Source: Bacteroidales bacterium
GTDB lineage: Bacteria; Bacteroidota; Bacteroidia; Bacteroidales; UBA932
Length of the DNA stretch: 32,978 nucleotides
Direction of reading: 5' to 3'
Assembly: GCA_017561865.1 (NCBI GenBank)
Contig: JAFZBH010000061.1
Coordinates: forward strand, 1 to 32,978
The notes under the pieces were generated by a model. It was not told the DNA's origin. It ran no database searches and saw only the letters and a list, made by a program, of their open reading frames with translations. Numbering within the stretch: the first letter of the stretch is position 1; every line of letters begins with the position of its first letter. Position numbers and translations under genes: made by a program. Positions 23,964 to 31,373 of this stretch are shown piece by piece.

Positions 23964-25777
23964 ACCGCAAAAGCAGGCTTCAGTTGGGGCTGGTGGCCGT
24001 GGCGGCCGTCCTGCTCGTCAAGTTGTTCTACATCCAGATCGTCAACGACAAGTACAAGCGGGATGCATCGAACAACTCGATGGTATATAACTACATCTAC
24101 CCGCCGCGCGGAGTCATCTACGACCGCAACGGGGAGATCCTGGTGGGCAACGAGGTCTGCTACGACATCTCCGTGACCCCGCGGGACGTGACGCCCTTCG
24201 ACACGCTGGCCCTCTCGTCGGCGCTCGGCGTAGAGCCTGAATTTATCCGGGAGCGGATGGCCTACTACCGCCAGTACCGGACCCGGATCGGCTGGCAGAC
24301 CCTCTCGTTCCTCAAGCACATTCCGCAGGAGAACTATATCCGCTTCGCCGAGGAGGCTTACCGCTTCCCGGGCTTCAAGGCCGAGGTCCGCAGCGTGCGC
24401 CAGTATCCCTTCAACGCCGGTGGCAACCTGCTGGGATACATCTCGGAGGTGGACGCCGACTATATCCAGAACCATCCGGAGTACCGCTCGGGCGACTATG
24501 TCGGCAAGACGGGCCTGGAAGCGGCGATGGAGGAGCAGCTGCGCGGGGTGAAGGGCTATCACATTTATCTGCGCGACTCGCGCAACCGCGTCCAGTCGCC
24601 CTACCTGGACGGCGCGGACGACAAGGAGGCTGAGCCCGGCAAGGATGTCGTTTCGACGATCGACGCCCATCTTCAGCAATACGGGCAGCGCCTGATGGAA
24701 GGGAAGGTGGGCTCGGTCGTGGCCATCGAACCGTCCACCGGCGAGATCCTCGCGATGGTTTCCAGCCCGGGTATCGACGTGGACGTGCTCAGCGACATCG
24801 GCAAGCACTACGCCGAGATTGCGAAGAATCCGCGCAAGCCGATGTTCAACCGTACGGTGATGGCCTCCTATCCGCCCGGCTCGGTCTTCAAGTTGATCAA
24901 CGGCCTAATCGGCCTGCAGGAAGGGGTCCTGAAACCTTCCGACAGCTATCCCTGCAACCATGGTTTCCCTTACGGCGGCAACCACCGGCTCGGCTGCCAC
25001 GGGCACGCCTCGCCCCTGAGCCTGCTGAGCGCCATCGCCACATCGTGCAACGGCTATTTCTGCTATGTCTTCCGCAACATCCTGGACAACAAGCGGTATG
25101 CGACGACGGCGGAGGCTTTCGACGTCTGGCGCGAGCACGTGCTGAGCTTCGGATTCGGCCGCAAGCTGGGCAGCGACTTCCCTTCGGAGTTGGGCGGCAA
25201 CATCCCGACGTCCGCCTTCTATGACAAAGTCTACGGCAAGGGCCGCTGGCGTTTCCAGACCGTCATCTCCCTGTCCATCGGCCAGGGGGAGATCGGCGCC
25301 ACGCCGCTCCAGATCGCGAACCTGGCGGCCACGATGGCGAACCGCGGCTACTACTACATTCCCCACATCGTCAAGGATTCCGAGGGGATCGAGATCGACC
25401 CGAAATACAAGGAGCGCCAGTACACGATGGTGGACACGGCGCATTTCCACACGGCCGTGAAGGGAATGTATATGGCCGTCAACGGCGGGGGCACGGCGGG
25501 TGGCACCGCCTTCAGCGCCCGCATCCCCGGACTGGACGTGTGCGGCAAGACGGGCACCGCCCAGAACCCCCACGGAAAGGACAATTCCGTGTTCATCTGT
25601 TTCGCGCCGATGGACAATCCCAAGATTGCCGTGGCCGCGTATGTCGAGAACGCCGGTTTCGGCGCCACCTGGGCGCTGCCGGTGGCTTCGCTGATGCTGG
25701 AGAAATACCTCAAGGGGGAGATTTCCCCCGAGCGTCAGTATCTGGAGGACCGCCTGATGACCACCCGATTCTTCTGA
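23954..25777 (+). CDS. mrdA: Penicillin-binding protein 2 (elongation transpeptidase)
   Basis: The 607-aa class B PBP cross-links peptidoglycan during elongation with RodA. It has one membrane helix (about 10-27), the dimerisation motif PPRGVIYDRNGEIL, the pedestal domain, and a transpeptidase domain with S310 (GSVFK), SCN (ATSCNGY) and K532TG. The length is normal. It overlaps mreD by 10 nt and is followed by rodA after 2 nt. Confidence 0.95.
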   Translation: MEINRKSRLQLGLVAVAAVLLVKLFYIQIVNDKYKRDASNNSMVYNYIYPPRGVIYDRNGEILVGNEVCYDISVTPRDVTPFDTLALSSALGVEPEFIRERMAYYRQYRTRIGWQTLSFLKHIPQENYIRFAEEAYRFPGFKAEVRSVRQYPFNAGGNLLGYISEVDADYIQNHPEYRSGDYVGKTGLEAAMEEQLRGVKGYHIYLRDSRNRVQSPYLDGADDKEAEPGKDVVSTIDAHLQQYGQRLMEGKVGSVVAIEPSTGEILAMVSSPGIDVDVLSDIGKHYAEIAKNPRKPMFNRTVMASYPPGSVFKLINGLIGLQEGVLKPSDSYPCNHGFPYGGNHRLGCHGHASPLSLLSAIATSCNGYFCYVFRNILDNKRYATTAEAFDVWREHVLSFGFGRKLGSDFPSELGGNIPTSAFYDKVYGKGRWRFQTVISLSIGQGEIGATPLQIANLAATMANRGYYYIPHIVKDSEGIEIDPKYKERQYTMVDTAHFHTAVKGMYMAVNGGGTAGGTAFSARIPGLDVCGKTGTAQNPHGKDNSVFICFAPMDNPKIAVAAYVENAGFGATWALPVASLMLEKYLKGEISPERQYLEDRLMTTRFF

Positions 25778-25779
25778 GT

Positions 25780-27093
25780 ATGATCAGTCCCGACGGAATG
25801 CCCGGTTCCTTCGACCGGGGACTTGGAAAGACGGTGGACTGGTGGCTGGTCGGCACCTATCTGCTGCTGGTGCTGATCGGCTGGATCAACATCTACGCGT
25901 CCATCCATTCCACGGAGCCGGCCTCCATCTTCGACTGGACGGCGCGCAGCGGTAAACAGGCCATCTGGATCCTGACCGCGTTCGCACTGGACGTGCTGAT
26001 CCTTTTCATCATCAACCCGCGCCTCTGGGAAGTGCTCTCACCCTATGGCTACGTGGCGGTGTTCTTCCTGCTGGTGCTGGTCATCTTCGTCAGCAAGGAC
26101 GTCAAGGGCTCGCATTCATGGTTCGAACTGGGCCCGGTCAAGTTCCAGCCCGCCGAGATATCGAAGATCACGACCTCGCTTCTGCTGGCGATGGTGATGA
26201 GCAAGCCGACCTTCCGCCTGTCGAACCGAAAGCATCTCCTGACGGTAGCTGCCATCATCGGCCTGCCGATGCTCGCCATCCTGGGGGAGAGCGAGACGGG
26301 CTCCGCACTGGTCTACGTGGGCTTCATCTTCGTCCTCTACCGGGAGGGGCTGTCCGGCTGGTGGCTGTTCCTGGTGGGGATGGCCATCCTGCTGTTCATC
26401 CTGACGCTCGTCACGAAATGGTGGGTATCGGTCGCGGTGCTTTTCACCGTCTGCGCAGGCTATTTCATCCAGGTGCTGCGGCAGAGCCGCCGCGAGGAAA
26501 GGGTCCGGCGCCGGAAGGCGCTGTCCCGCTCGCTGCTCGCTTTCGCCGCGGGCGTGGTGGTGGTCCTGGCCACGGGATTCGTGTTCAACCAGGTCCTCCA
26601 GGACCATCAGCGCAAGCGCATCGAGGTCCTGCTCGGCCTGAAGGAGGATCCGGCCGGGGTGGGCTACAACGTCCGCCAGTCGATGATCGCCATCGGTTCC
26701 GGTGGCTTGTTCGGCAAGGGTTATCTCCACGGCACCCAGACCACCTACGGCTTCGTGCCCGAGCAGAGCACGGACTTCATCTTCTGCACCGTGGGGGAGG
26801 AATGGGGCTTCCTGGGCTGCCTGGCGGTCATTGCGCTGTACGTGTTCCTGATCTGGCGCATCATCGAGGACGCCGACCGGAGCCGCGAGGCATTCACGCG
26901 CATCTACGGCTACTGTCTGGCCGCGTGCCTGTTCATGCACCTGTTCATCAACATTGGCATGACGATTGGATTGATGCCGGTGATCGGCATCCCGCTGCCG
27001 CTGCTCAGCTACGGAGGCTCGTCGCTGTGGGCGTTCTCGGTGATGCTCTTCATCTTCATCGCCCTCGACAGGCAGGAAAAGAAATATTTTTAA
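25780..27093 (+). CDS. rodA: SEDS glycosyltransferase RodA
   Basis: The 437-aa multi-pass membrane protein polymerises lipid II with PBP2. Seen are the SEDS motifs KFQPAEISKI, STDFIFCTVGEEWGF and the C-terminal GIPLPLLSYGGSSL. The frame is open 80 codons upstream inside mrdA; the ATG at 25780, 2 nt after the mrdA stop, gives the family start. A charged stretch (RQSRREERVRRRKALSRS) is a cytoplasmic loop. Confidence 0.95.
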   Translation: MISPDGMPGSFDRGLGKTVDWWLVGTYLLLVLIGWINIYASIHSTEPASIFDWTARSGKQAIWILTAFALDVLILFIINPRLWEVLSPYGYVAVFFLLVLVIFVSKDVKGSHSWFELGPVKFQPAEISKITTSLLLAMVMSKPTFRLSNRKHLLTVAAIIGLPMLAILGESETGSALVYVGFIFVLYREGLSGWWLFLVGMAILLFILTLVTKWWVSVAVLFTVCAGYFIQVLRQSRREERVRRRKALSRSLLAFAAGVVVVLATGFVFNQVLQDHQRKRIEVLLGLKEDPAGVGYNVRQSMIAIGSGGLFGKGYLHGTQTTYGFVPEQSTDFIFCTVGEEWGFLGCLAVIALYVFLIWRIIEDADRSREAFTRIYGYCLAACLFMHLFINIGMTIGLMPVIGIPLPLLSYGGSSLWAFSVMLFIFIALDRQEKKYF

Positions 27094-27097
27094 TGCT

Positions 27098-28633
27098 ATG
27101 GATATGAAAAAGATTCTGTTCATCTCCCTGCTGCTTGCGGCCTGCCTGGCCGCCGGCGCACAGCCCGGTTTCGGCTTCGGACAGGCTGCAGCCGTGCCCG
27201 AAAGCGCCCAGCCGGCTCGTCAGTTCACGCTGGACCTCACTCCGGACGGAGCGGCCCAGATGGTCGTGTATCTGCCGAAGCAGCCCTCTGGCCGCGCGGT
27301 GGTCGACTGCCCGGGCGGCGGCTATGCCGTGCTGTCCAATACGCACGAGGGTTCGGCCTGGGCGCCGTTCTTCAATGAGCGGGGCATCGCTTTTATGCTT
27401 GTGAATTACCGGATTCCCCACGGCGACAGGACTCTTCCCATCACGGATGTCGAGACGGCGATGCGCGTCGTGCGCGACAGCGCCGCCGTCTGGCAGCTGA
27501 ACCCGCGCGATGTCGGCATCATGGGCTCGTCCGCGGGCGGGCACCTGGCTTCGACCATCGCCACGCACACCCCCTATCAGCTGCGTCCTGATTTCCAGAT
27601 TCTGGTCTATCCCGTCATCACGATGGGCCCCGGCACGCATCAGGGTTCGCTGGACGGCCTGCTGGGCGATAACCAGAAAGACCCCGAGCTGGTACGGCTT
27701 TACAGCAACGAATACCAGGTGCGCAGCCACCTCACGCCGCCGGCGTTCATCGTCCTGTCGAGCGACGACAACCTGGTGCCGCCCGTGCCCAACGCCATAG
27801 CGTACTATACCGCGATGCGTAACGCCGGCAACAGCTGCTCGCTGCATATCTATCCGACGGGCGGCCACGGCTACGGCTATATGCCCTTTTTCGCCTACCA
27901 CGACCAGATGGTCTCAGACCTGTCTTCGTGGCTGGAGAACCTCAAGGCCCCGAAGCAGGATGCCGTCCGCGTGGCCTGCATCGGCGACAGCATCACCGAC
28001 GGCCACGGCATCGACCTGCGCACGGTCAACGGCTATCCCGCCCAGATGCAGACGATGCTCGGCGACGGTTATGTGGTGAAGAATTTCGGCGTGAGCGCGC
28101 GCACGGTGATGAACTCCGGCGACCTGCCGTATATGAACGAACTGGCCTGGGAGGACGCCCTCGCGTTCCAGCCCGACGTGGTGGTGGTCGCGCTCGGCAC
28201 CAACGATTCCAAGGGGTACAACTGGGTGCACAAGAAGGATTTCGCGGGTGACCTCCAGAAGATGATCGATGCGCTGAAGAAGCTTCCTTCTTCGCCGAAG
28301 ATCTATCTCGCCACTCCGATTCCGGCCCTCAAGGACAGCTGGACCATCAACGAAAAGGTCATCGCCGAAGAGATCATCCCGCTGATCGAGAAGGCAGCGA
28401 AGAAGAACAAGCTCGCGGGCGTGATCGACCTGCACGGCGCCTTCGCCGGTCAGGACAACCTCTATCAGGAAGACGGCATCCATCCCACGCAGCAGGGCGC
28501 CCGCACCCTGGCCGCCACCGTGGCCAAGGTCATCGACCCCAATGCCCAGACCGAGCAGCGTGGCTTCTTCGGCATGGGCGGCGGCCCGCGTCCTGGTGCC
28601 GGTGGCCCGGGCCCCGGCGCTCCGCGTCCGTAG
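27098..28633 (+). CDS. Secreted two-domain esterase: alpha/beta hydrolase fused to SGNH hydrolase
   Basis: The 511-aa protein has a signal peptide (about 1-21, ending AGA). Domain 1 (about 40-283) is an alpha/beta hydrolase of the acetyl/feruloyl esterase type: S145 in GSSAGGH, acid D223/D224 and H257 (GGHGYGY). Domain 2 (about 290-485) is an SGNH hydrolase: S298 (GDSITDG), N369 (GTND), and D459/H462 (DGIHP). Both triads are intact. The end is low-complexity Gly/Pro (GGGPRPGAGGPGPG). Such pairs typically deacylate plant polysaccharides; the substrate is inferred. It lies 4 nt after rodA, so it may be expressed from the mre operon, which is odd functionally. Confidence 0.87.
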   Translation: MDMKKILFISLLLAACLAAGAQPGFGFGQAAAVPESAQPARQFTLDLTPDGAAQMVVYLPKQPSGRAVVDCPGGGYAVLSNTHEGSAWAPFFNERGIAFMLVNYRIPHGDRTLPITDVETAMRVVRDSAAVWQLNPRDVGIMGSSAGGHLASTIATHTPYQLRPDFQILVYPVITMGPGTHQGSLDGLLGDNQKDPELVRLYSNEYQVRSHLTPPAFIVLSSDDNLVPPVPNAIAYYTAMRNAGNSCSLHIYPTGGHGYGYMPFFAYHDQMVSDLSSWLENLKAPKQDAVRVACIGDSITDGHGIDLRTVNGYPAQMQTMLGDGYVVKNFGVSARTVMNSGDLPYMNELAWEDALAFQPDVVVVALGTNDSKGYNWVHKKDFAGDLQKMIDALKKLPSSPKIYLATPIPALKDSWTINEKVIAEEIIPLIEKAAKKNKLAGVIDLHGAFAGQDNLYQEDGIHPTQQGARTLAATVAKVIDPNAQTEQRGFFGMGGGPRPGAGGPGPGAPRP

Positions 28634-28644
28634 CAACTCCCGTC

Positions 28645-28668
28645 ATTCGCCGGCTTGGACCGGCGAAT
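28645..28668. terminator. Hairpin after the esterase gene
   Basis: ATTCGCCGG-cttgga-CCGGCGAAT is a perfect 9-bp stem 11 nt after the stop codon. No T-run follows, so it is either a weak or bidirectional terminator or a REP-like hairpin. Confidence 0.45.
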
Positions 28669-28677
28669 CTCCGGTGT

Positions 28678-28708
28678 ATTGGTAGTTGATGAAAAATGAC
28701 TACCTTTG
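28678..28708 (+). promoter_or_regulatory. Promoter of tRNA-Leu
   Basis: ATTG (28678-28681, one mismatch to TTTG) and TACCTTTG (28701-28708, perfect -7) are separated by 19 nt. Initiation would fall at about 28714-28716, so the primary transcript has almost no 5' leader. Confidence 0.6.
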
Positions 28709-28715
28709 CACCCAC

Positions 28716-29015
28716 GCCCTGGTGGTGGAATGGTAGACACGAGGGACTTAGACAATATTGAGTGCACGCGCTGAAAGGAGCGATGTAGAATGTCGTAAAG
28801 TCAAGGAAGCCTTAACAGGTAATGCTGATGGTAATCTTGAGCCAAGCCTCCTTCGGGAGGAAGGTGCAGAGACTAGACACGACACACCTAAAGATCCTAG
28901 ATCCATGGTGAAGGAATAGTCCGGACCACAAACAGTGACTGGTGGCGAAAGCCATAGTGGCAAGAAAATCCCTTGGCCCGAAACGGCCGTGCGGGTTCGA
29001 GTCCCGCCCGGGGCA
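28716..29015 (+). tRNA. tRNA-Leu(UAA), split by a group I intron
   Basis: Exons are 28716-28749 and 28965-29015, giving an 85-nt mature tRNA. The acceptor stem GCCCTGG pairs with CCGGGGC (29008-29014), discriminator A at 29015. The D arm has the leucine pattern TGGTGGAATGGTAGACACG. The anticodon stem AGGGA (28742-28746) pairs with TCCCT (28969-28973), leaving the loop C-T-T-A-A-A-A once the intron is removed, so the anticodon is TAA. The long variable arm (GGCC-cgaaac-GGCC) is class II, and the T arm is GCGGG-ttcgagt-CCCGC. The CCA end is not encoded (CCT follows). The uninterrupted exons fold normally, so this is a real gene and not a remnant. Confidence 0.95.
28750..28964 (+). ncRNA. Group I intron in the anticodon loop of tRNA-Leu(UAA)
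   Basis: A 215-nt insertion lies between anticodon bases 34 and 35, after U34 and ending in G (28964), as group I splicing requires. P1: exon ACTT pairs with GAGT (28760-28763) with the U-G at the splice site. P3: TGTCGT (28791-28796) with ACGACA (28879-28884). P4: TCAAG (28801-28805) with CTTGA (28836-28840), inside a Q-type element ATCTTGAGCCAAG. P6: CCTCC-ttcg-GGAGG (28847-28860). P7: GACTA (28871-28875, in GTGCAGAGACTA) with TAGTC (28917-28921). P8: CACC (28885-28888) with GGTG (28907-28910). P9: TGGC-gaaa-GCCA (28943-28954). No ORF is encoded. The site and core resemble the cyanobacterial/plastid tRNA-Leu intron (IC3); subgroup is inferred. Confidence 0.93.
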
Positions 29016-29016
29016 C
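29005..29016 (+). repeat. tRNA-Leu 3' end, copy 1 (likely attachment core)
   Basis: CGCCCGGGGCAC covers the end of the T stem and the 3' acceptor strand. The core CCCGGGGCAC recurs in the same orientation at 29583-29592 and 31374-31383. Confidence 0.5.
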
Positions 29017-29022
29017 CTTGAG

Positions 29023-29061
29023 AAGAGCTAATTGTCTGATTTTCAGCGGTTAGCTCTTTTT
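29023..29061 (+). terminator. Terminator of tRNA-Leu
   Basis: AAGAGCTAA (29023-29031) pairs with TTAGCTCTT (29050-29058), followed by TTT; it begins 8 nt after the tRNA end. Confidence 0.75.
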
Positions 29062-29412
29062 ACGGCTCAATTCGACTTTTTGCCGATTTATCGGTATTCT
29101 TGGCGACTTGGTGCGTTTGGAAAAGCGTCCTTTTTGATCCCTAAAAAACTTGGAAAAGCGCTCTCGGATCTCATACTCTCGAAGTCGTGAGTGATGGTTA
29201 CGAGTGAATTCTGTCAATTGCAAAGCTCAATCGGGACGGCTTTATGATAGCGTAGCATAGAACTGAATCGCCATAACTACGTTAATTCGTTTGGAATAAT
29301 GAACTGTGCAACGGAAGTTCTTGAATGAATTCGAATGATTTGTTGTGCAACCCCTTTTTGCTGCGGTCCAAAGGGCCCCATGACCTCACGGAGAAGAGCG
29401 GTAGAATGAGAC

Positions 29413-29459
29413 TATTTTTAGCGGAATCGCTGAATTATTTGCAGATTCCGCTAAAAATA
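29413..29459. repeat. 16-bp perfect inverted repeat in the non-coding stretch
   Basis: TATTTTTAGCGGAATC (29413-29428) and GATTCCGCTAAAAATA (29444-29459) are separated by 15 nt. No T-run lies on the 3' side of the stem in either direction, so it is not a standard intrinsic terminator. It could be a protein-binding site or an end of a lost mobile element. Confidence 0.55.
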
Positions 29460-29580
29460 ATCGTTATGACCGTTTCATTATTCAGAGCAATCCTCCTGAT
29501 GTTGTGATACCATAATGCTGCTTGCGTTTTAGCCTGGGAAAATGTGTAATATGCTGATTATAAGCATATAAAAGTGCTAT

Positions 29581-29592
29581 CGCCCGGGGCAC
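29581..29592 (+). repeat. tRNA-Leu 3' end, copy 2
   Basis: CGCCCGGGGCAC, 12 nt identical to 29005-29016, without the rest of a tRNA upstream, followed directly by a terminator hairpin. Confidence 0.5.
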
Positions 29593-29629
29593 AAAAAAGA
29601 GCAGCGAATCTCGCTGCTCTTTTTGTGCC
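29589..29629. terminator. Strong bidirectional terminator
   Basis: The sequence from GGCACAAAAAAGAGCAGCGA to TCGCTGCTCTTTTTGTGCC forms a stem of about 19 bp with one bulged A, with A-run and T-run on opposite sides. It can end transcription from the hydrolase operon (minus) and from the left (plus). Confidence 0.75.
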
Positions 29630-29652
29630 TAACTATTTGATTCTCTGTGGGC

Positions 29653-30747
29653 CTAATCCCCCAGACCCTCAGAGTCGCTTCGCTCCGGAACGCGGTCTAA
29701 AGTGGCAATCTGGTGGAGATAGCCGGCGAACTCCTCAGAACGCGATTCAAGGAGGCCGTGTGTGGCGTCTTTCATTACGAACATTTGCTTCCTGGGCGCG
29801 TTTACCTGCTCGAAGTACTCGCAGGCAAGAGAGTAATTGGTCTGATAGTCAATGTCTCCGTTGATGTTAAAGTAAGGAATCTCGTAGTCATATCTGCCAA
29901 GGAGAGACATTCTCTTGAAATCGTCCGCTCCCCAAAAGGACGCATACTGCTTAGAAACCTCCTCTTGCTCATTGAAGAAAGCCAGGATTTCCCCCAGAGA
30001 GTAGTATGGGTTGAACAGCAAAGTTGTAGCTATGTTGTAATCCATCCCGTCTTTCATCATGTCATAGCCGTATCGTTTCATAATCTGGTTTCTTAAGTGC
30101 GGGTCTTCCTGCGCCGTTCCAAACCATTTTTCGACCATCTCACGGCCTTCCGGATCTTTTTCCGACCAGATCAAAGCGGCTTCGTACAGACGTTTTTCAT
30201 TCTCATCCCTGTCGATGAACTGTCCCGTGCCGATGAATGCTTCGTAATAATCAGGATAGGCCAGCGCCAGGTTGGCGCCGAAATACGAACCCCAGGAATG
30301 CCCAAGGAGCGTAATCTTTTCGACCTGCAGGTAGTTGCGAAGGAACTCGGTCATGGCCTTTCCGTCCTGCATCATGATATCTACCGTGATGGAGCCCGGA
30401 TGCGATTTGTCATAGCTCTTTCCGCATCCGCGCTGATCCCAGGTTACAACGGTATAGACATCGGCCCACTTCCTGGTAAAAGCATAATCATAAGGACTCG
30501 TGGCGCTTCCGGGGCCACCGTGCAAGTAAAGCAGGACGGGATTATCCTTGTTCTGTCCGTAGATGCTTATCCACTGCTTCGCCCCGTTGATTTCCACGTA
30601 CATCGATTCGTTGATACCACCTTTCGGAGTTCGATTGTTTATGCCCTTGCCGATCCATCTGGCGAGAAATATGATCAAAATGAGCGAGAGAATGACAATT
30701 CCCACCCATTTAAGAATCTTTAACGAAGTATTAGCAATACGGTTCAT
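29653..30747 (-). CDS. Membrane-anchored alpha/beta hydrolase, proline iminopeptidase-like (S33)
   Basis: The 364-aa protein has an N-terminal membrane anchor (about 12-30) and an alpha/beta hydrolase domain: oxyanion motif H76-GGPG80, DQRGCGKS, nucleophile S151 (GHSWG), acid in NINGDIDY and histidine in DATHGLLESR. These are the motifs of prolyl aminopeptidase-like enzymes; the true substrate may be a peptide or an ester. Base composition is lower in GC than flanking genes and the sequence resembles Firmicutes versions, so transfer is likely. The last 12 residues (about RVPERSDSEGLGD) are encoded by a TCGCTTCGCTCC-containing stretch that recalls elements E1 and E2. It follows parE by 12 nt, so it may be the third gene of that operon. 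Confidence 0.85.
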   Translation of the reverse strand: MNRIANTSLKILKWVGIVILSLILIIFLARWIGKGINNRTPKGGINESMYVEINGAKQWISIYGQNKDNPVLLYLHGGPGSATSPYDYAFTRKWADVYTVVTWDQRGCGKSYDKSHPGSITVDIMMQDGKAMTEFLRNYLQVEKITLLGHSWGSYFGANLALAYPDYYEAFIGTGQFIDRDENEKRLYEAALIWSEKDPEGREMVEKWFGTAQEDPHLRNQIMKRYGYDMMKDGMDYNIATTLLFNPYYSLGEILAFFNEQEEVSKQYASFWGADDFKRMSLLGRYDYEIPYFNINGDIDYQTNYSLACEYFEQVNAPRKQMFVMKDATHGLLESRSEEFAGYLHQIATLDRVPERSDSEGLGD

Positions 30748-30759
30748 GTCAACGTATTC

Positions 30760-31056
30760 TTATAGATGTCTTTGATAGTCCATCTTTTCATGGAGAATAC
30801 GATCCACCCAGATGGAACCATCTTGATGCTTCTTGTAGAAAACGATGTGATGCCCGACTTTGTAACCAAATAGCCCAGGCTTTATGACATCATATCCCTT
30901 TTCAAGGAAAACGGGCAAACCGTTCAACCCCTGGATGGCAGAATATATCTGTCGATAATAGACAACCGCCTGCTCTTCCGACCAGGTTTCAACTGTATAG
31001 TCCCAAATACCGTCCAAATCGGCAATCGCCTTTCTGGATAATCTAATCTTAGCCAT
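30760..31056 (-). CDS. ParE/RelE-superfamily toxin
   Basis: The 98-aa protein has the fold's pattern: IRLSRKAIADLDGIWDYTVETWSEEQAVVYYRQI (N-terminal helices), then beta strands GYKVGHHIVFYKKHQDGSIWVDRILHEKMDY, where RILHEKMD is the typical ParE end. ParE-type toxins inhibit DNA gyrase; RelE-type relatives cut mRNA on the ribosome. ParE is preferred because of the C-terminal motif. It overlaps the antitoxin gene by 8 nt. AT-rich, like the rest of the islet. Confidence 0.87.
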   Translation of the reverse strand: MAKIRLSRKAIADLDGIWDYTVETWSEEQAVVYYRQIYSAIQGLNGLPVFLEKGYDVIKPGLFGYKVGHHIVFYKKHQDGSIWVDRILHEKMDYQRHL

Positions 31057-31306
31057 TGTTTCTCCGCTTTGCCTTCAACTCCTCTAGGTGGGATTCGAAA
31101 TCAAAGTCATCGACATACCCGCTTGTTTCACCTTCCTCAATGGCAGCACGGAGGGCTGCTATCTTTTGTTCATCCTCTTCCAGCCTTCTGAGCCCGGCAC
31201 GAATCACCTCGCTGGCATTCGTATAACGACCACCAAGGACACAGGCTTGGATAAATGCATCAAAATGAGATCCTAATGCAACAGTAGTTGTTTTCATTTC
31301 TATCAT
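31049..31306 (-). CDS. ParD-type antitoxin
   Basis: The 85-aa protein has an N-terminal ribbon-helix-helix (KTTTVALGSHFDAFIQACVLGGRYTNASEVIRAGLRRLEEDE), typical of ParD/CopG antitoxins, and an acidic C terminus for toxin binding. Two starts are possible (31306 or 31297); MKTTT is the more usual family start. It probably represses its own promoter: a perfect 17-bp palindrome (31321-31337) overlaps the promoter, with the -7 box TATATTTG at 31316-31323. Confidence 0.88.
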   Translation of the reverse strand: MIEMKTTTVALGSHFDAFIQACVLGGRYTNASEVIRAGLRRLEEDEQKIAALRAAIEEGETSGYVDDFDFESHLEELKAKRRNNG

Positions 31307-31315
31307 TATTTACCA

Positions 31316-31343
31316 CAAATATAAGAAATATTCTTATGCCAAA
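31316..31343 (-). promoter_or_regulatory. parDE promoter with palindromic operator
   Basis: The minus strand has TTTG (31343-31340) and TATATTTG (31323-31316), spaced 16 nt, a little short. ATAAGAA-ata-TTCTTAT (31321-31337) is a perfect palindrome between and across the two boxes, as expected for RHH autorepression. Confidence 0.55.
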
Positions 31344-31373
31344 CAATGGTTGCTCCTTAATACTGGCTCCCGC

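Larger units (their letters stand above)
29016..29652. other. Non-coding stretch downstream of tRNA-Leu
   Basis: The 637-nt stretch is clearly richer in A and T than its surroundings. I see no credible gene; the only ATG ORFs are short and lack a recognisable domain. It contains the tRNA terminator (29023-29061), a direct repeat TTGGAAAAGCG (near 29118 and 29151), the 16-bp inverted repeat at 29413-29459, a small inverted repeat ATATGCT/AGCATAT (29549-29569), and tail copy 2 with its terminator (29581-29629). It is most likely a decayed remnant of integrated DNA. Confidence 0.6.

Noticed and set aside
28748..28963. 71-codon ORF on the minus strand across the tRNA intron
   Set aside because: It lies antisense to a structured intron with defined pairings and has no recognisable protein features.
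28750..28964. The interruption of tRNA-Leu as a pseudogene or assembly error
   Set aside because: Both exons join into a perfect class II tRNA-Leu, and the insert has group I core pairings and the correct U and G at the splice sites.
29325..29507. 60-codon plus-strand ORF in the islet
   Set aside because: It spans the 16-bp inverted repeat, has no supported start signal, and no domain; probably chance in AT-rich DNA.
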